The notes beneath the pieces are model-generated. The model was given only the letters and a program-made list of their open reading frames with translations. It was not told the DNA's origin and did no database searches. Source: Symbiobacterium thermophilum (GTDB taxonomy: Bacteria; Bacillota; Sulfobacillia; UBA995). From it: a stretch of DNA of 55,705 nucleotides. Position numbers and translations under genes: made by a program. The stretch's first letter is position 1; every line of letters starts with the position of its first letter. Below are positions 29,340 through 39,147 of the stretch, in pieces. Location of the stretch: assembly GCA_020725145.1 (NCBI GenBank), contig DYFO01000009.1:1-55705 (forward strand). Reading direction: 5' to 3'.

Positions 29340-30625
29340 GCTTCTCCCTCCCGGACCAAGGCGCGGCGGGCGATGTCGCGTCGGTAGTGCATGCCGGGGA
29401 AGGAAATGTACGCCACCGCCTCGTAGGCGCGCTCGACGGCCAGCCGGAGCGAGCCACCCAACGCCGTTACCCCGAGCACCCGACCGCCGGCGGTCACCAG
29501 ATTCCCCGCCGCGTCCCGGGCGGTACCCGCATGGAACAGGGTAACCCCGGTGACGCGAGAGGCGCGCTCCAGCCCGCTTATCGGCAGACCAGACGGGTAC
29601 GATCCGGGATAGCCGGGCGACGCCACCACGACGCAGATCGCCGCCTGTCGGCTGAACTCGACCTCCACGGCGTCGAGCCTGTCCTCCAAGACCGCCTCGA
29701 GCAGCTCGGTCAGATCGGTCTTGAGTCGGGGCAGCACGACCTGGGCCTCGGGATCCCCGAAGCGTACGTTGAACTCGAGCACCTTGGGCCCGGAGGCCGT
29801 CAACATGAGTCCCGCGTACAGAACGCCCCGGTAAGCCACACCCCGCTTGCGGAGTTCCTGCGCCACCGGTTCGAGGATCTGGGCCTGCACTTGCCGGGCC
29901 GTATCGGGGGCATAAACGGGGGCGGGTGAGTAAGCTCCCATGCCTCCGGTGTTGGGGCCACGGTCGCCGTCCAGTAGCCGCTTGTGGTCCTGCGCCGGTG
30001 CAAGCTGGCGGATCGACGCCCCGTCCACCAGTGCCAGCACGGAGACTTCCTCACCCTCCAGGCATTCCTCGACCACCACGCGGCGCCCCGCCTCGCCAAA
30101 GGCGCGGTCTTCCATGATCGTCTTCAACGCCTCGAGCGCCTCCACGGCGTCCCGGGCCACCACCACACCCTTGCCGGCTGCCAGTCCGTCCGCCTTCACC
30201 ACGACGGGGGCCGCGCTTCGACCGAGCAGGTAGTCCCTGGCCCGGGCGGGCTCGTCGAAGACGGCGAAATCCGGCCCCGGCACCCCACAGCCGGTCATCA
30301 GCTCACGGGCCCAGGCCTTGCTTCCCTCGAGCCGGGCACCGGCCGCTCCGGGGCCGAACAACCTTAGACCTCGGGCCGCGAAAACCTCCCCGATACCCCT
30401 GACCAGCGGACCTTCCGGTCCCACGACGGTCAGGTCTACCTTCAGGCGGGCTGCCGCGTCGGCCACCGCCTCGACGTCCTCAGCGGCTCCCGGGACCAGT
30501 TCCCCCAGCTCCGCCATGCCAGGATTACCGGGAAGGCAAAAGAGCCTGGTCACCCGCCGGCTGGCGGCGAGCTTCCAGGCCAGCGCATGTTCGCGCCCGC
30601 CCCCGCCGACGACCAGTATCCTCAC
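29336..30625 (-). CDS. purD: Phosphoribosylamine-glycine ligase (PurD)
   Basis: A 429-residue ATP-grasp enzyme making GAR from phosphoribosylamine, glycine and ATP (purine step 2). The N-terminus RILVVGGGGREHALAWKL, the ATP-grasp core (APVVVKADGLAAGKGVVVA), the HKRLLDGDRGPNTGGMGAY loop and LEFNVRFGDPEAQVVLPRL are intact. The GTG at 30625 follows GGAGGTG. The frame is open over 100 codons upstream through the purH 3' end, which I rejected. It ends in a TTGA overlap with queT. Confidence 0.96.
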   Translation of the reverse strand: MRILVVGGGGREHALAWKLAASRRVTRLFCLPGNPGMAELGELVPGAAEDVEAVADAAARLKVDLTVVGPEGPLVRGIGEVFAARGLRLFGPGAAGARLEGSKAWARELMTGCGVPGPDFAVFDEPARARDYLLGRSAAPVVVKADGLAAGKGVVVARDAVEALEALKTIMEDRAFGEAGRRVVVEECLEGEEVSVLALVDGASIRQLAPAQDHKRLLDGDRGPNTGGMGAYSPAPVYAPDTARQVQAQILEPVAQELRKRGVAYRGVLYAGLMLTASGPKVLEFNVRFGDPEAQVVLPRLKTDLTELLEAVLEDRLDAVEVEFSRQAAICVVVASPGYPGSYPSGLPISGLERASRVTGVTLFHAGTARDAAGNLVTAGGRVLGVTALGGSLRLAVERAYEAVAYISFPGMHYRRDIARRALVREGEA

Positions 30626-30641
30626 GCCTGCACCTCCCCTC

Positions 30642-32177
30642 CTAATGCCGGAAGTGCCGCATGCCGGTGAACAGCATGGCCAGACCCCGACGATCGGCGA
30701 CATGCACCGACTGCTCGTCACGCAGCGAGCCGCCCGGCTGCACGATGGCGGTGACGCCGGCCGCCGCCGCTTCCTCCACCACATCGGGGAAGGGCAGGAA
30801 CCCGTCGGAGGCCAGCACCGATCCACGTGCCCGCTCCCCTGCCGCGGCCAGAGCGATGCGGGCCGCACCGATGCGGGATGTCTGGCCGCCGCCGATCCCC
30901 GTGGTGACGCCCTCACGTGCCAGCACGATGGCGTTGGAGCGAACGGCCCTGACCACACGCCAGGCAAAGAGAAGGTCGGCCATTTCCCGGGCAGTTGCGG
31001 GCCGTTCGGTCACCAGCCGCCAGCCTTCGACGTTTGCCGATGACGTATCGGGTTCCTGCACCAGGCACCTCTCGGCAAGATGGCGCAGGTCGAGGCTTGA
31101 GCGGAGCGGGGCATCCGCCGCGCGAAGCACCCGGAGGTCGGCACGACGGCCGAGCGCCCGTAAGGCGGACGGTTCGAAGTCGGGAGCGATGATTAGCTCC
31201 AGGAAGATTTCGGTCATGTCCGCGGCCGTTTCCCCGTCAAGCGGCCGGTTGAAGGCCACCACGCCGCCGAAGATGGAGACCGGATCGGCATCGCGCGCCT
31301 TGCGGTAGGCCTCCAGTGGGTGCTCACCCACCGCCACGCCGCAGGGTGTGGCGTGCTTGACCGCCACCGCTGCCGCCTCGGGAAACGCGAGCACGAGTTC
31401 CCACGCGGCCGCGGCATCAAGCAGGTTATTGTACGAGAGCTCCTTGCCCTGCAGCTGCTCGGCCAGCGGTCCCGTCCGGGCGAGCGGGTCGCGGTACAGG
31501 GCTGCCCGCTGGTGTGGGTTCTCGCCGTAACGCAGCGTGCGTTCGAGTTCTAAGGCCAGCACCAGGTGCGTCGGGAACGCTTCGGGGTCACCCTCCTGCT
31601 GTCGGTCGAGCCACTGCGCCACCGTGGCGTCGTACGCGGCCGTGTGGCGGAAAGCTTTTACCGCCAGACGGTAGCGCAGCCCGTCGGGGACCATACCGTG
31701 TCGCTCGAGGGCCGCCAATACCTCCGGATAGTCCTGCGGCTCGACCACTACCGTCACATGACGATGGTTCTTGGCCGCCGCCCGTACCAGCGCCGGCCCA
31801 CCGATGTCGATGTTCTCCACGGCGGCCTCGAGAGTGACTTGCGGCGAGGAGACAACCTGACAGAAGGGGTACAGGTTCACCGCCACCAGGTCTATGGGTC
31901 CGATGCCGTGTTCGGCAAGCTGCCGGCGGTGCGCTTCGAGATCTCTCCGGGCCAGGATGCCCGCATGGATGTGAGGGTGCAGGGTCTTGACCCTGCCGTC
32001 CAGGATCTCGGGGAATCCCGTCACCGTGGCCACCGGCGTCACCGGAAGACCATGGCTCCGGAGTGCCTCGGCGGTACCTCCGGTGGAGAGGATCTCCACC
32101 CCCAGGTTGACGAGGCCTCGGGCGAAGTCCGCCAGCCCGGTGCGGTCAGACACACTGATAAGCGCCCTGCGTATCAT
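30642..32177 (-). CDS. purH: Bifunctional AICAR transformylase / IMP cyclohydrolase (PurH)
   Basis: A 511-residue bifunctional enzyme for the last two steps to IMP. The N-terminal IMP cyclohydrolase (MGS-like) domain is seen in RRALISVSDRTGLADFA and ILSTGGTAEALRSHG. The C-terminal formyltransferase domain carries the Lys-His pair in AVKHATPCGVAV and the ending QPGGSLRDEQSVHVADRRGLAM. The ATG at 32177 overlaps the purN stop (ATGA). Confidence 0.97.
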   Translation of the reverse strand: MIRRALISVSDRTGLADFARGLVNLGVEILSTGGTAEALRSHGLPVTPVATVTGFPEILDGRVKTLHPHIHAGILARRDLEAHRRQLAEHGIGPIDLVAVNLYPFCQVVSSPQVTLEAAVENIDIGGPALVRAAAKNHRHVTVVVEPQDYPEVLAALERHGMVPDGLRYRLAVKAFRHTAAYDATVAQWLDRQQEGDPEAFPTHLVLALELERTLRYGENPHQRAALYRDPLARTGPLAEQLQGKELSYNNLLDAAAAWELVLAFPEAAAVAVKHATPCGVAVGEHPLEAYRKARDADPVSIFGGVVAFNRPLDGETAADMTEIFLELIIAPDFEPSALRALGRRADLRVLRAADAPLRSSLDLRHLAERCLVQEPDTSSANVEGWRLVTERPATAREMADLLFAWRVVRAVRSNAIVLAREGVTTGIGGGQTSRIGAARIALAAAGERARGSVLASDGFLPFPDVVEEAAAAGVTAIVQPGGSLRDEQSVHVADRRGLAMLFTGMRHFRH

Positions 32178-32806
32178 AGGTTTCTCTCCCTGCACGCCTC
32201 CGGAGGCAGCACTCGAACCCTTCGGCCCTCCCGGACCAGCCTCCCCTCGGCGAAAAGCCGAATGGCCTCCGGGTAGGCCAGATGTTCCGCTTTCAGGATG
32301 CGTGCGGCCAGCGTGTCGGGGGTGTCCTCGTCCAGCACCGGCACCGCACGCTGCAGGATGATGGGACCGGTATCTACCCCCCGGTCCACGAAGTGGACGG
32401 TGCAGCCCGTGATCTTGACGCCGTGCTCCCATGCCTGCCGCTGCGCATCCAGGCCGGGGAAGGCCGGCAGCAGGGACGGGTGGATGTTCAGGATCCGCGA
32501 TTCGAAACGTTCAAGCATCACCTTCCCCACCACGCGCATGAAACCCGCCAGACATACGAGGTCCACGCGATGGCGGTCGAGGCAATCCGCCAGTTGGAGC
32601 TCAAAGGTCGCGCGGTCCAGCCCACGCGGATCGATGAAGAATGCCGGAACGTTCCGTGCTTTGGCTATCCCCAGCGCCGGTGCTTCGGCGCGGTCGGAGA
32701 TGACGACCACCACCTGCGCCGGTAACAGGCCGCCTGCCGCGGCGTCCAGGATGGCTTGGAGATTCGTACCTCGGCCGGAGGCCAACACGCCGATGCGCAA
32801 AGTCAC
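32174..32806 (-). CDS. purN: GAR formyltransferase (PurN)
   Basis: A 210-residue folate-dependent transformylase (purine step 3). The start RIGVLASGRGTNLQAILDA, the catalytic segment NIHPSLLPAFPGLDAQRQAW, and the conserved GCTVHFVDRGVDTGPIILQ with its histidine and aspartate are present. The GTG start overlaps purM (GTGA) and the stop overlaps purH (ATGA). Confidence 0.96.
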   Translation of the reverse strand: MTLRIGVLASGRGTNLQAILDAAAGGLLPAQVVVVISDRAEAPALGIAKARNVPAFFIDPRGLDRATFELQLADCLDRHRVDLVCLAGFMRVVGKVMLERFESRILNIHPSLLPAFPGLDAQRQAWEHGVKITGCTVHFVDRGVDTGPIILQRAVPVLDEDTPDTLAARILKAEHLAYPEAIRLFAEGRLVREGRRVRVLPPEACRERNL

Positions 32807-33849
32807 CCGATGGACACCTCCGGAGGGCCGTCCCCGGGTATCACTTCGCCGATCGGGTAGGCGCGCTCGCCGAGCTCCCTCAGTCGCCGGCACGCCGCAT
32901 CGACCTGGTCGGGCGGCAGCACCAGCACCATGGCTATTCCGAGGTTGAAGGTCCGGTACATCTCGGCATCGGCAACGCCTCCCAGGCGCTGGATCAGCCG
33001 GAAGATGGGCGGTACCGGCCAGGAACCCGGTCTGATATGGGCCCGGACACCGCGGGGAAGCACGCGCGGGATGTTCTCGATGAAGCCGCCGCCGCTTATG
33101 TTGGCGGCGGCGCGCAGTTCAAACTCGCGGGCGATGTGAAGGAGCGGCCGGGCGTAGATGCCGGTGGGCTCCAAGAGCTCCTCTCCCAGCGTTCGCCCAA
33201 GTTCCGGAAGGTGGCCGTCCAGCGGCAGGCGCGCACGCTCCACAAGCACTTTCCTGGCCAGCGAGTAACCGCTCGCCTGCAATCCCGTGGAGGCGATACC
33301 CACGAGGGCATCTCCGGGTCGGACCGCCCGCCCGTCGATGATCCGCGAGCGCTCCACCACCCCCACGGCAAAGCCCACCAGGTCGTAGTCACCGGGAGCG
33401 TAAAGGCCCGGCAACTCGGCGGTTTCCCCGCCGAGCAGCGCGCATCCGGCCCGGCGGCAGCCCTCGACCACCCCGCTCACGATCGCCTCCACCAGGTCCG
33501 GATCCATGCTTCCGAGCCCGATGTAGTCCAGGAAGAATAGCGGTTCGGCCCCCTGCACGATGACATCGTTGACGCAGTAGGCCACGGCGTCGATCCCCAC
33601 CGTGTCGTGCTTACCCAGGGCAGAGGCGATCTTGAGCTTGGTGCCCACCCCGTCGGTACCGGCCACCAGCACCGGGTCGTGCCAGCGTGTGGGGTCGAGG
33701 TGGAACAACCCTCCGAACCCCCCGATCTCCCCCAGGACGCCCGGGCGCGTCGCCCGCACCGCCAACCGGCGGATGCGACGCACCGCCTCGTTGCCCGCGT
33801 CGATGTCCACCCCGGCATCACGGTAGGTTAACCCTTGCTCGTCCCGCAC
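32803..33849 (-). CDS. purM: AIR synthetase (PurM)
   Basis: A 348-residue FGAM cyclo-ligase (purine step 5). Recognisable family segments are LTYRDAGVDIDAGNEAVRRI at the start, VLVAGTDGVGTKLKIA, CALLGGETAELPGLYAPGDYDLVGF and the ISGGGFIENIPRVLP region. The GTG at 33849 lies 1 nt after the purF stop; the stop overlaps purN (GTGA). Confidence 0.97.
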   Translation of the reverse strand: MRDEQGLTYRDAGVDIDAGNEAVRRIRRLAVRATRPGVLGEIGGFGGLFHLDPTRWHDPVLVAGTDGVGTKLKIASALGKHDTVGIDAVAYCVNDVIVQGAEPLFFLDYIGLGSMDPDLVEAIVSGVVEGCRRAGCALLGGETAELPGLYAPGDYDLVGFAVGVVERSRIIDGRAVRPGDALVGIASTGLQASGYSLARKVLVERARLPLDGHLPELGRTLGEELLEPTGIYARPLLHIAREFELRAAANISGGGFIENIPRVLPRGVRAHIRPGSWPVPPIFRLIQRLGGVADAEMYRTFNLGIAMVLVLPPDQVDAACRRLRELGERAYPIGEVIPGDGPPEVSIG

Positions 33850-33850
33850 G

Positions 33851-35227
33851 CTATCTCCCCCCCGCCGCGTCGAACACCGGAACCGGGTAGTCGCCGTCGA
33901 AACAGGCCAGGCACAGGCCCCCTGCCTTCACGCCGTCCACCAGATCCTCCAGGTTGAGGTAGGCCAGGCTGTCGGCACCGACCAGCCGGCGTACCTCCTC
34001 GACGTCCCGCTCCGCCGCCACCAGTTCCTCCCGCGAGGAGGTGTCGATCCCGAAGTAGCAGGGCCAGCGGTAGGGCGGGGACGCGATCCTCAGGTGCACT
34101 TCCCGGGCTCCCGCCTCACGTAAAAGACGCACGATGTGCCGCGAGGTCGTCCCACGTACGATGGAATCGTCTACGAGGACGACGCGCCGGCCGTCGACCA
34201 CCTTGCGCAGGGGGTTAAGCTTGAGGGTCACGCCCAGGTCGCGCGCCTCCTGGCAGGGCTGGATGAAGGTCCGGCCTATGTAGCGGTTCTTCACCAGACC
34301 CATCTCGTAGGGGATGCCCGCGGCCTCGGCATAGCCCGAGGCCGCGGAGATGCTGGAGTCGGGCACGCCCGTCACGATGTCGGCGGCCACCGGGTGGGCA
34401 CGGGCCAGCCTCCTGCCCAGCTCCTTGCGCACCGCGTGTACGTTCAGCCCGTGCAGGTTCGAATCGGGACGGGCGATGTAGATGAACTCGAAGACGCAAA
34501 GCGCGGGACGTCCGGGAGGCAAAGCCGGTAGCGAACGCAGGCGGTCGCCTTCCACCACCACCATCTCTCCCGGCCCCACCTCCCGCAAAAACTCCGCTCC
34601 CACCGTGTCAAAGGCGCAGGATTCCGAAGCCAGCACGAAAGCCTTCCCCAACCGACCGAGGGCGAGTGGGCGGATGCCACTGGGATCCCTGACCCCTATG
34701 AGCTTACGATCGGCCAGGGCGACCAGCGCGTATCCTCCCCGGACTCGGGCCAGGCTGGTGGCCAGTGCCTGCTCGGGGCCGTTGTCGGACAGACGGGCCA
34801 CCAGGTGGGCGACCACCTCGGTGTCCAGGGTGGTCTGAAAGATGGACCCCTCCCGCTCCAATTCCTCTCTGAGCGCGGGAGCGTTGACCAGGTTGCCGTT
34901 GTGCGCCAGGGCCAGGTGCCCCCGGCGGTAGCGAACCAGGAGGGGCTGGGCGTTGGCCAGCGAGCTCTCTCCGGTCGTCGAGTAACGGACGTGGCCCACC
35001 GCCAGGTCGGTGCCCCGAGCCAGGCGGCCGAGGACGTCGGCGTCGAAGACCTCGGACACCAGACCCATCCCCCGGTGGATCTCGACGCCTCCCTCGCCGC
35101 CGGCGACGATACCGGCGCTCTCCTGCCCCCGGTGCTGCAGGGCATAAAGAGCGTGATGGGTGATCTGGGCAGCCCGGGGTGAAAGCCCGATCCCGAAAAC
35201 CCCACAATGATCGCCTTTGCCGATCAC
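33851..35227 (-). CDS. purF: Amidophosphoribosyltransferase (PurF), Fe-S type
   Basis: A 458-residue enzyme for the committed step from PRPP to phosphoribosylamine. With the GTG at 35227 (GTGA overlap with purL) the N-terminus begins V-I-G-K-G-D-H-C. Cys8 is therefore the Ntn nucleophile after loss of a 7-residue propeptide. The PRPP site is [16 protein letters not shown]. Cysteines in [12 protein letters not shown] and [13 protein letters not shown], with the earlier ALCVFEF, match the cluster ligands of Bacillus-type PurF, which carries an oxygen-sensitive 4Fe-4S cluster. Confidence 0.97.
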   Translation of the reverse strand: MIGKGDHCGVFGIGLSPRAAQITHHALYALQHRGQESAGIVAGGEGGVEIHRGMGLVSEVFDADVLGRLARGTDLAVGHVRYSTTGESSLANAQPLLVRYRRGHLALAHNGNLVNAPALREELEREGSIFQTTLDTEVVAHLVARLSDNGPEQALATSLARVRGGYALVALADRKLIGVRDPSGIRPLALGRLGKAFVLASESCAFDTVGAEFLREVGPGEMVVVEGDRLRSLPALPPGRPALCVFEFIYIARPDSNLHGLNVHAVRKELGRRLARAHPVAADIVTGVPDSSISAASGYAEAAGIPYEMGLVKNRYIGRTFIQPCQEARDLGVTLKLNPLRKVVDGRRVVLVDDSIVRGTTSRHIVRLLREAGAREVHLRIASPPYRWPCYFGIDTSSREELVAAERDVEEVRRLVGADSLAYLNLEDLVDGVKAGGLCLACFDGDYPVPVFDAAGGR

Positions 35228-37467
35228 GCCGTCCCCTCCGCCGTGCACGCCAGCGCCCCCCTCCAGACGGCCTCGAGTTCCGCGGTGGGCTCGTCCACCC
35301 AAAAGTCGTCACCATGGCGCATGGTTACCCGTGCTTGGCGTACTTCTCCGAGCCGGGAAGCGGCCACGCGGTGACGCCGGGCCAGCTTGAGCAAAGCCTC
35401 CAGGTGCTGCGGGCGGACGGTGAGGACGATGCGCGAAGGTGTCTCGCCAAACAGCAGACAGTCCCTCCGGAGCACCGCCTTCCTTGCCGGGACGCAAGCC
35501 AGGTCCACTTCGAATCCGTGCGCTCCCGGCGCGGCGGTGAAAGCCGATTCCAGCAAGGCCACCGCCAGCCCCCCGTCGGAGCAGTCGTGGGCCGAGCGTA
35601 TCAGTCCCGCTCCGATCGCCTCCAGGCACAACTCCTGTACCCTTCGCTCCTCCTCAAGGTCCAGGTGCGGCGGCAAGCCGCCGACCACCCCATGCACCAG
35701 CTTGAGGTACTCGCTGCCGCCCAGATCGTTGCCGGTGAGCCCAAGGAGGACGATGTGGTCCCCCGCTGCACGGAAACCCTGGGCGGTGGCCAGCGCGATG
35801 TCTTCGAGCAGTCCTACCATCCCAACCACGGGGGTCGGGTAGATGTTCTCGCCGAGCGTCTCGTTGTAAAAGCTCACGTTACCCCCGGTCACCGGGGTTC
35901 CGAGCACCTGGCAGGCCTCGGCCATGCCTTCCACAACCTCGCGGAACTGCCACATGATCTCGGGGCGCTCGGGGTTTCCGAAGTTGAGGCAGTTGGTGAG
36001 GGCAACCGGCCGTGCTCCGCTGACCGCCACGTTGCGCGCGGCTTCCGCCACCGCCAGGGCTCCCCCCTGCCTGGGGTCGAGGTAACAGTAGCGACCGTTG
36101 CCGTCGACGCTGACGGCTATGCCCAGGGGCCGCCCCTTCACCCGCAGCACCGCGGCGTCCGACCCCGGCCGCAGCACCGTGTTGGCCCCCACCAGATGAT
36201 CGTACTGGCGCCAGATCCACTCGCGGGAACTCAGGTTGCCCGCGGCCAGAAGCTGCCGGAGTATGCGTCCGCTTTCCGCCGGCTCGAGGTCCGGCAGGCG
36301 TTCGGGCGCAAAGCTCCGGGTAGCGGTCAGGTAGGCCGGCTCGTGTTCCGGGCGCATGTAGGTGGGAGCCTCGCCGGTCAAAGCACGCGCGGGCACCTCG
36401 GCGACCACTTTGCCCGCTTCGCGCACGCGGATGATGCCGTCGGAGGTCACCCGGCCGATCACCGCCGCCTCCAGCCCCCACCTGGCGAAGATGCCGGCCA
36501 CCACGTCCTCGCCGCCGGGCTTCACCACCAGCAGCATGCGTTCCTGCGACTCGGAGAGCATTACCTCGTACGCGCTCATGCCCGGCTCGCGCCGGCTGAC
36601 GCGGTCGAGATCGATCTCCATACCCGTACCGGCACGGCTCGCCGTCTCCGAGCAGGCCGAGGCCAGACCGGCCGCCCCCAGGTCGTTGACCCCCACGAGC
36701 AGGCCGGTCGCCCTGGCTTCCAGGCAGGCCTCGAGCAGGAGCTTGCCGCGGAAAGGGTCACCCACCTGCACGGACGGCCGGCGTTCCTCCGCCTGCTCAT
36801 CGAACTCGCGCGAAGCCAGCAGGCTGGCGCCGTGGATGCCGTCGCGCCCGGTAGGCGCTCCTACCAGCAGAACGGGATTGCCGGGGCCCTCCGCCCTGCC
36901 TCTTATGATCTCCTCGTGCCTCACCAACCCCAGGCACATGGCGTTAACCAGGGGGTTGCCGGCGTATGCGGGCTCGAAGTACACCTCGCCTCCCACCGTG
37001 GGACAACCGAAGCAGTTGCCGTACCACCCGATGCCCGCCACTACCCCGCCCAACAGGTAGCGGCTTCGCCCATCCGGCTCGCCAAAACGCAGCGAATCAA
37101 GAATGGCGATGGGGTAGGCGCCCATGGCGAACACATCGCGCAGAATGCCTCCCACGCCGGTTGCCGCCCCCTGAAACGGCTCGATGGCCGATGGGTGGTT
37201 GTGTGATTCGATCTTGAAGACCAGGGCGAGGTCTTCGCCAAGGTCGATCACCCCGGCGTTCTCGCCCGGGCCCTGCAACACCCTGGGGCCTGCGGTGGGA
37301 AGCTTGCGCAGGTGAACCTTCGAAGTCTTGTAGCTGCAATGCTCCGACCACATCAACCCGAACATGCCCAGCTCCAAGTGGTTGGGTTCGCGTCCGAGGA
37401 GCCGGCGGCAGCGTTCGTACTCCTCCTCCGTCAGGCCGACCGCTTCCCACGCGGCTTGCTTGGACAT
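35224..37467 (-). CDS. purL: FGAM synthase II (small PurL)
   Basis: A 747-residue small-type PurL that works with PurS and PurQ (purine step 4). Family segments are [40 protein letters not shown] and the second-half ATP region [17 protein letters not shown]. The ATG at 37467 lies 2 nt after the purQ stop. A long upstream open frame overlaps purQ and was not used. The stop overlaps purF (GTGA). Confidence 0.97.
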   Translation of the reverse strand: MSKQAAWEAVGLTEEEYERCRRLLGREPNHLELGMFGLMWSEHCSYKTSKVHLRKLPTAGPRVLQGPGENAGVIDLGEDLALVFKIESHNHPSAIEPFQGAATGVGGILRDVFAMGAYPIAILDSLRFGEPDGRSRYLLGGVVAGIGWYGNCFGCPTVGGEVYFEPAYAGNPLVNAMCLGLVRHEEIIRGRAEGPGNPVLLVGAPTGRDGIHGASLLASREFDEQAEERRPSVQVGDPFRGKLLLEACLEARATGLLVGVNDLGAAGLASACSETASRAGTGMEIDLDRVSRREPGMSAYEVMLSESQERMLLVVKPGGEDVVAGIFARWGLEAAVIGRVTSDGIIRVREAGKVVAEVPARALTGEAPTYMRPEHEPAYLTATRSFAPERLPDLEPAESGRILRQLLAAGNLSSREWIWRQYDHLVGANTVLRPGSDAAVLRVKGRPLGIAVSVDGNGRYCYLDPRQGGALAVAEAARNVAVSGARPVALTNCLNFGNPERPEIMWQFREVVEGMAEACQVLGTPVTGGNVSFYNETLGENIYPTPVVGMVGLLEDIALATAQGFRAAGDHIVLLGLTGNDLGGSEYLKLVHGVVGGLPPHLDLEEERRVQELCLEAIGAGLIRSAHDCSDGGLAVALLESAFTAAPGAHGFEVDLACVPARKAVLRRDCLLFGETPSRIVLTVRPQHLEALLKLARRHRVAASRLGEVRQARVTMRHGDDFWVDEPTAELEAVWRGALACTAEGTA

Positions 37468-37469
37468 GC

Positions 37470-38156
37470 TCACCGCTCCTCCCAGTAGCGCAGGGCCGAC
37501 GCCAGCAGAACCAGCCCATCGGTGCCGCCGAGCTCCGGCTCGGCACATACTTCGGGGTGCGGCATCAACCCCACCACGTTGCCCGCGAGATTGGCCAGCC
37601 CCGCAATCCCGTCCATGGACCCGTTGGGGTTGGCTTCCGGCACCACCCGCCCATCGGCGTCGCAGTAACGGAAGACCACTTTCGCGCGGGCCGCAAGGTC
37701 GCGCGGATCGGCGTGGTAGTTTCCGTCGCCGTGCTTGATGGGCAGACGCAGGATCTGACCCGGCCGGCACATCGAGGTGAAAGCGGTATCGGCAGTCTCC
37801 ACCCTCACGAACACGTCCTGGCACTGGAACTTCAGGCTGCGGTTGCGCAGCATGGCGCCGGGCAGTAACCCGGCTTCCAGAAGTATCTGAAACCCGTTGC
37901 AGATGCCCAGCACGAGCCCGCCCCGGGCGGCATGCTCTTCGACCGCCCGCATGATGCGTGCGAAGCGGGCGATCGCCCCCGGCCTCAGGTAGTCACCGTA
38001 GGAGAACCCTCCCGGAAGGATCACGCAGTCAACCCCGGAGAGGTCCGCGTCGGCGTGCCACAGGTAACGGACGGGAGAGTCCAGGACCGCATCGACCACA
38101 TGATAGCAGTCCCGTTCGCAGTTGGAGCCGGGGAACACCACTATGCCAAACCGCAA
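37470..38156 (-). CDS. purQ: FGAM synthase I, glutaminase subunit (PurQ)
   Basis: A 228-residue class I glutamine amidotransferase supplying ammonia to PurL. It has [15 protein letters not shown] at the start, the nucleophile cysteine in [21 protein letters not shown], and the His-Glu pair in [12 protein letters not shown]. The TTG start is inside the last 16 nt of purS, with GGGAGGGAT a few bases upstream in the purS coding sequence. Confidence 0.96.
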   Translation of the reverse strand: MRFGIVVFPGSNCERDCYHVVDAVLDSPVRYLWHADADLSGVDCVILPGGFSYGDYLRPGAIARFARIMRAVEEHAARGGLVLGICNGFQILLEAGLLPGAMLRNRSLKFQCQDVFVRVETADTAFTSMCRPGQILRLPIKHGDGNYHADPRDLAARAKVVFRYCDADGRVVPEANPNGSMDGIAGLANLAGNVVGLMPHPEVCAEPELGGTDGLVLLASALRYWEER

Positions 38157-38428
38157 CCCGATCCCTCCCGGCCTGCGTCGAGAGCGTACTCGAAGACCTC
38201 GATCACCGGGTTGGCCAAAAGCTTATGGCACATCTGCGCCAGCCGGAGTTCGGCCTCCTCGCGGTTTGGGGCCTGGAACGCCAGTTCCACGAGCTTGCCG
38301 ACCCGTACCTCCTCAACTCCCGAGAAACCGAGACTCTCCAGGGCCGAACGGGTCGCCGCTCCCTGAGGATCGAGCACCCCGGCTTTCAGCCTGACCAGTA
38401 CCCGGGCTTCCCAGCGCACCTGGCTCAC
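38141..38428 (-). CDS. purS: FGAM synthase subunit PurS
   Basis: A 95-residue protein that bridges PurQ and PurL. It has the family pattern ARVLVRLKAGVLDPQGAA, LESLGFSGVEEVRVGKLVEL and CHKLLANPVIEVFEYAL. The GTG start overlaps the purC stop (GTGA). The 3' end overlaps purQ by 16 nt. The C-terminal tail of about 13 residues (RE-GSGCGLA) is longer than usual because of this overlap. Confidence 0.95.
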   Translation of the reverse strand: MSQVRWEARVLVRLKAGVLDPQGAATRSALESLGFSGVEEVRVGKLVELAFQAPNREEAELRLAQMCHKLLANPVIEVFEYALDAGREGSGCGLA

Positions 38429-39147
38429 CCTCCCTGGCCCGCCTCCAGGCGGCGGAGTACCTCGCGGTAGGCTTCTTCTACCCCACCCATGTCGCGACGG
38501 AAGCGATCCTTGTCGAGCTTCTCACCGGTGCGGACGTCCCAAAAGCGGCAGGTGTCGGGCGAGATCTCGTCGGCGAGCAGAAGGCGACCCGCCGCGGTCC
38601 TCCCGAACTCCAGCTTGAAGTCGACGAGGCGAAGACCAAGCGGTTCAAGGTGGGCAGCGAGCAACGCGTTGACCCGCAGCGCGGCCTCCTCCATGGTTTC
38701 CAGTTCCGCGTCGGCTGCCAGGCCCAGGGCGCGCACGTGGTAACGGTTGATCATGGGATCGCCCAGTTCATCGTCCTTGAGGTACAGCTCGAGCACGGGT
38801 AGCTCCAGGTTGGTGCCTTCGGCCAGCCCCAGTCGGCGCGCCAGGCTTCCTGCAGCGATGTTGCGCACCACCACCTCCACCGGGATGATGGTCACCCGCC
38901 TGGCAAGCAGGTCTCTCTCCCCTGCCGTCCCCAGGTAGTGAGTGGCCACCCCGTTGGCCTCGAGGTAGGTGAACAGGATGGAGCTGATCCTGGCGTTGAT
39001 GGGCCCCTTGGCCTCGATGGTGCCTCGCTTCTTGCCGTCGAAGGCGGTGGCCTCGTCCTTGAAGCGGATGAGCACCACCTCGGGGTCGTCGGTCGCGTAA
39101 ACCTGTTTGGCCTTACCCTCGTGAAGCAGCTTCGCCGTTCCCGTCAA
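38425..39147 (-). CDS. purC: SAICAR synthetase (PurC)
   Basis: A 240-residue SAICAR synthetase (purine step 7). Segments are KLLHEGKAKQVYATDDPEV, FKDEATAFDGKKRG, PVEVVVRNIAAGSLARR, VDFKLEFGR and LADEISPDTCRFWD. The TTG at 39147 has AGGGAGG about 8 nt upstream and gives the normal family N-terminus; the frame is open 22 codons further. The first 35 nt overlap the end of purB in another frame. Confidence 0.95.
   Translation of the reverse strand: MTGTAKLLHEGKAKQVYATDDPEVVLIRFKDEATAFDGKKRGTIEAKGPINARISSILFTYLEANGVATHYLGTAGERDLLARRVTIIPVEVVVRNIAAGSLARRLGLAEGTNLELPVLELYLKDDELGDPMINRYHVRALGLAADAELETMEEAALRVNALLAAHLEPLGLRLVDFKLEFGRTAAGRLLLADEISPDTCRFWDVRTGEKLDKDRFRRDMGGVEEAYREVLRRLEAGQGG

Noticed and set aside
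35179-37206. 675-codon plus-strand frame opposite purL and purF
   Set aside because: Antisense shadow of two firmly identified genes; no ribosome site and no family motif.
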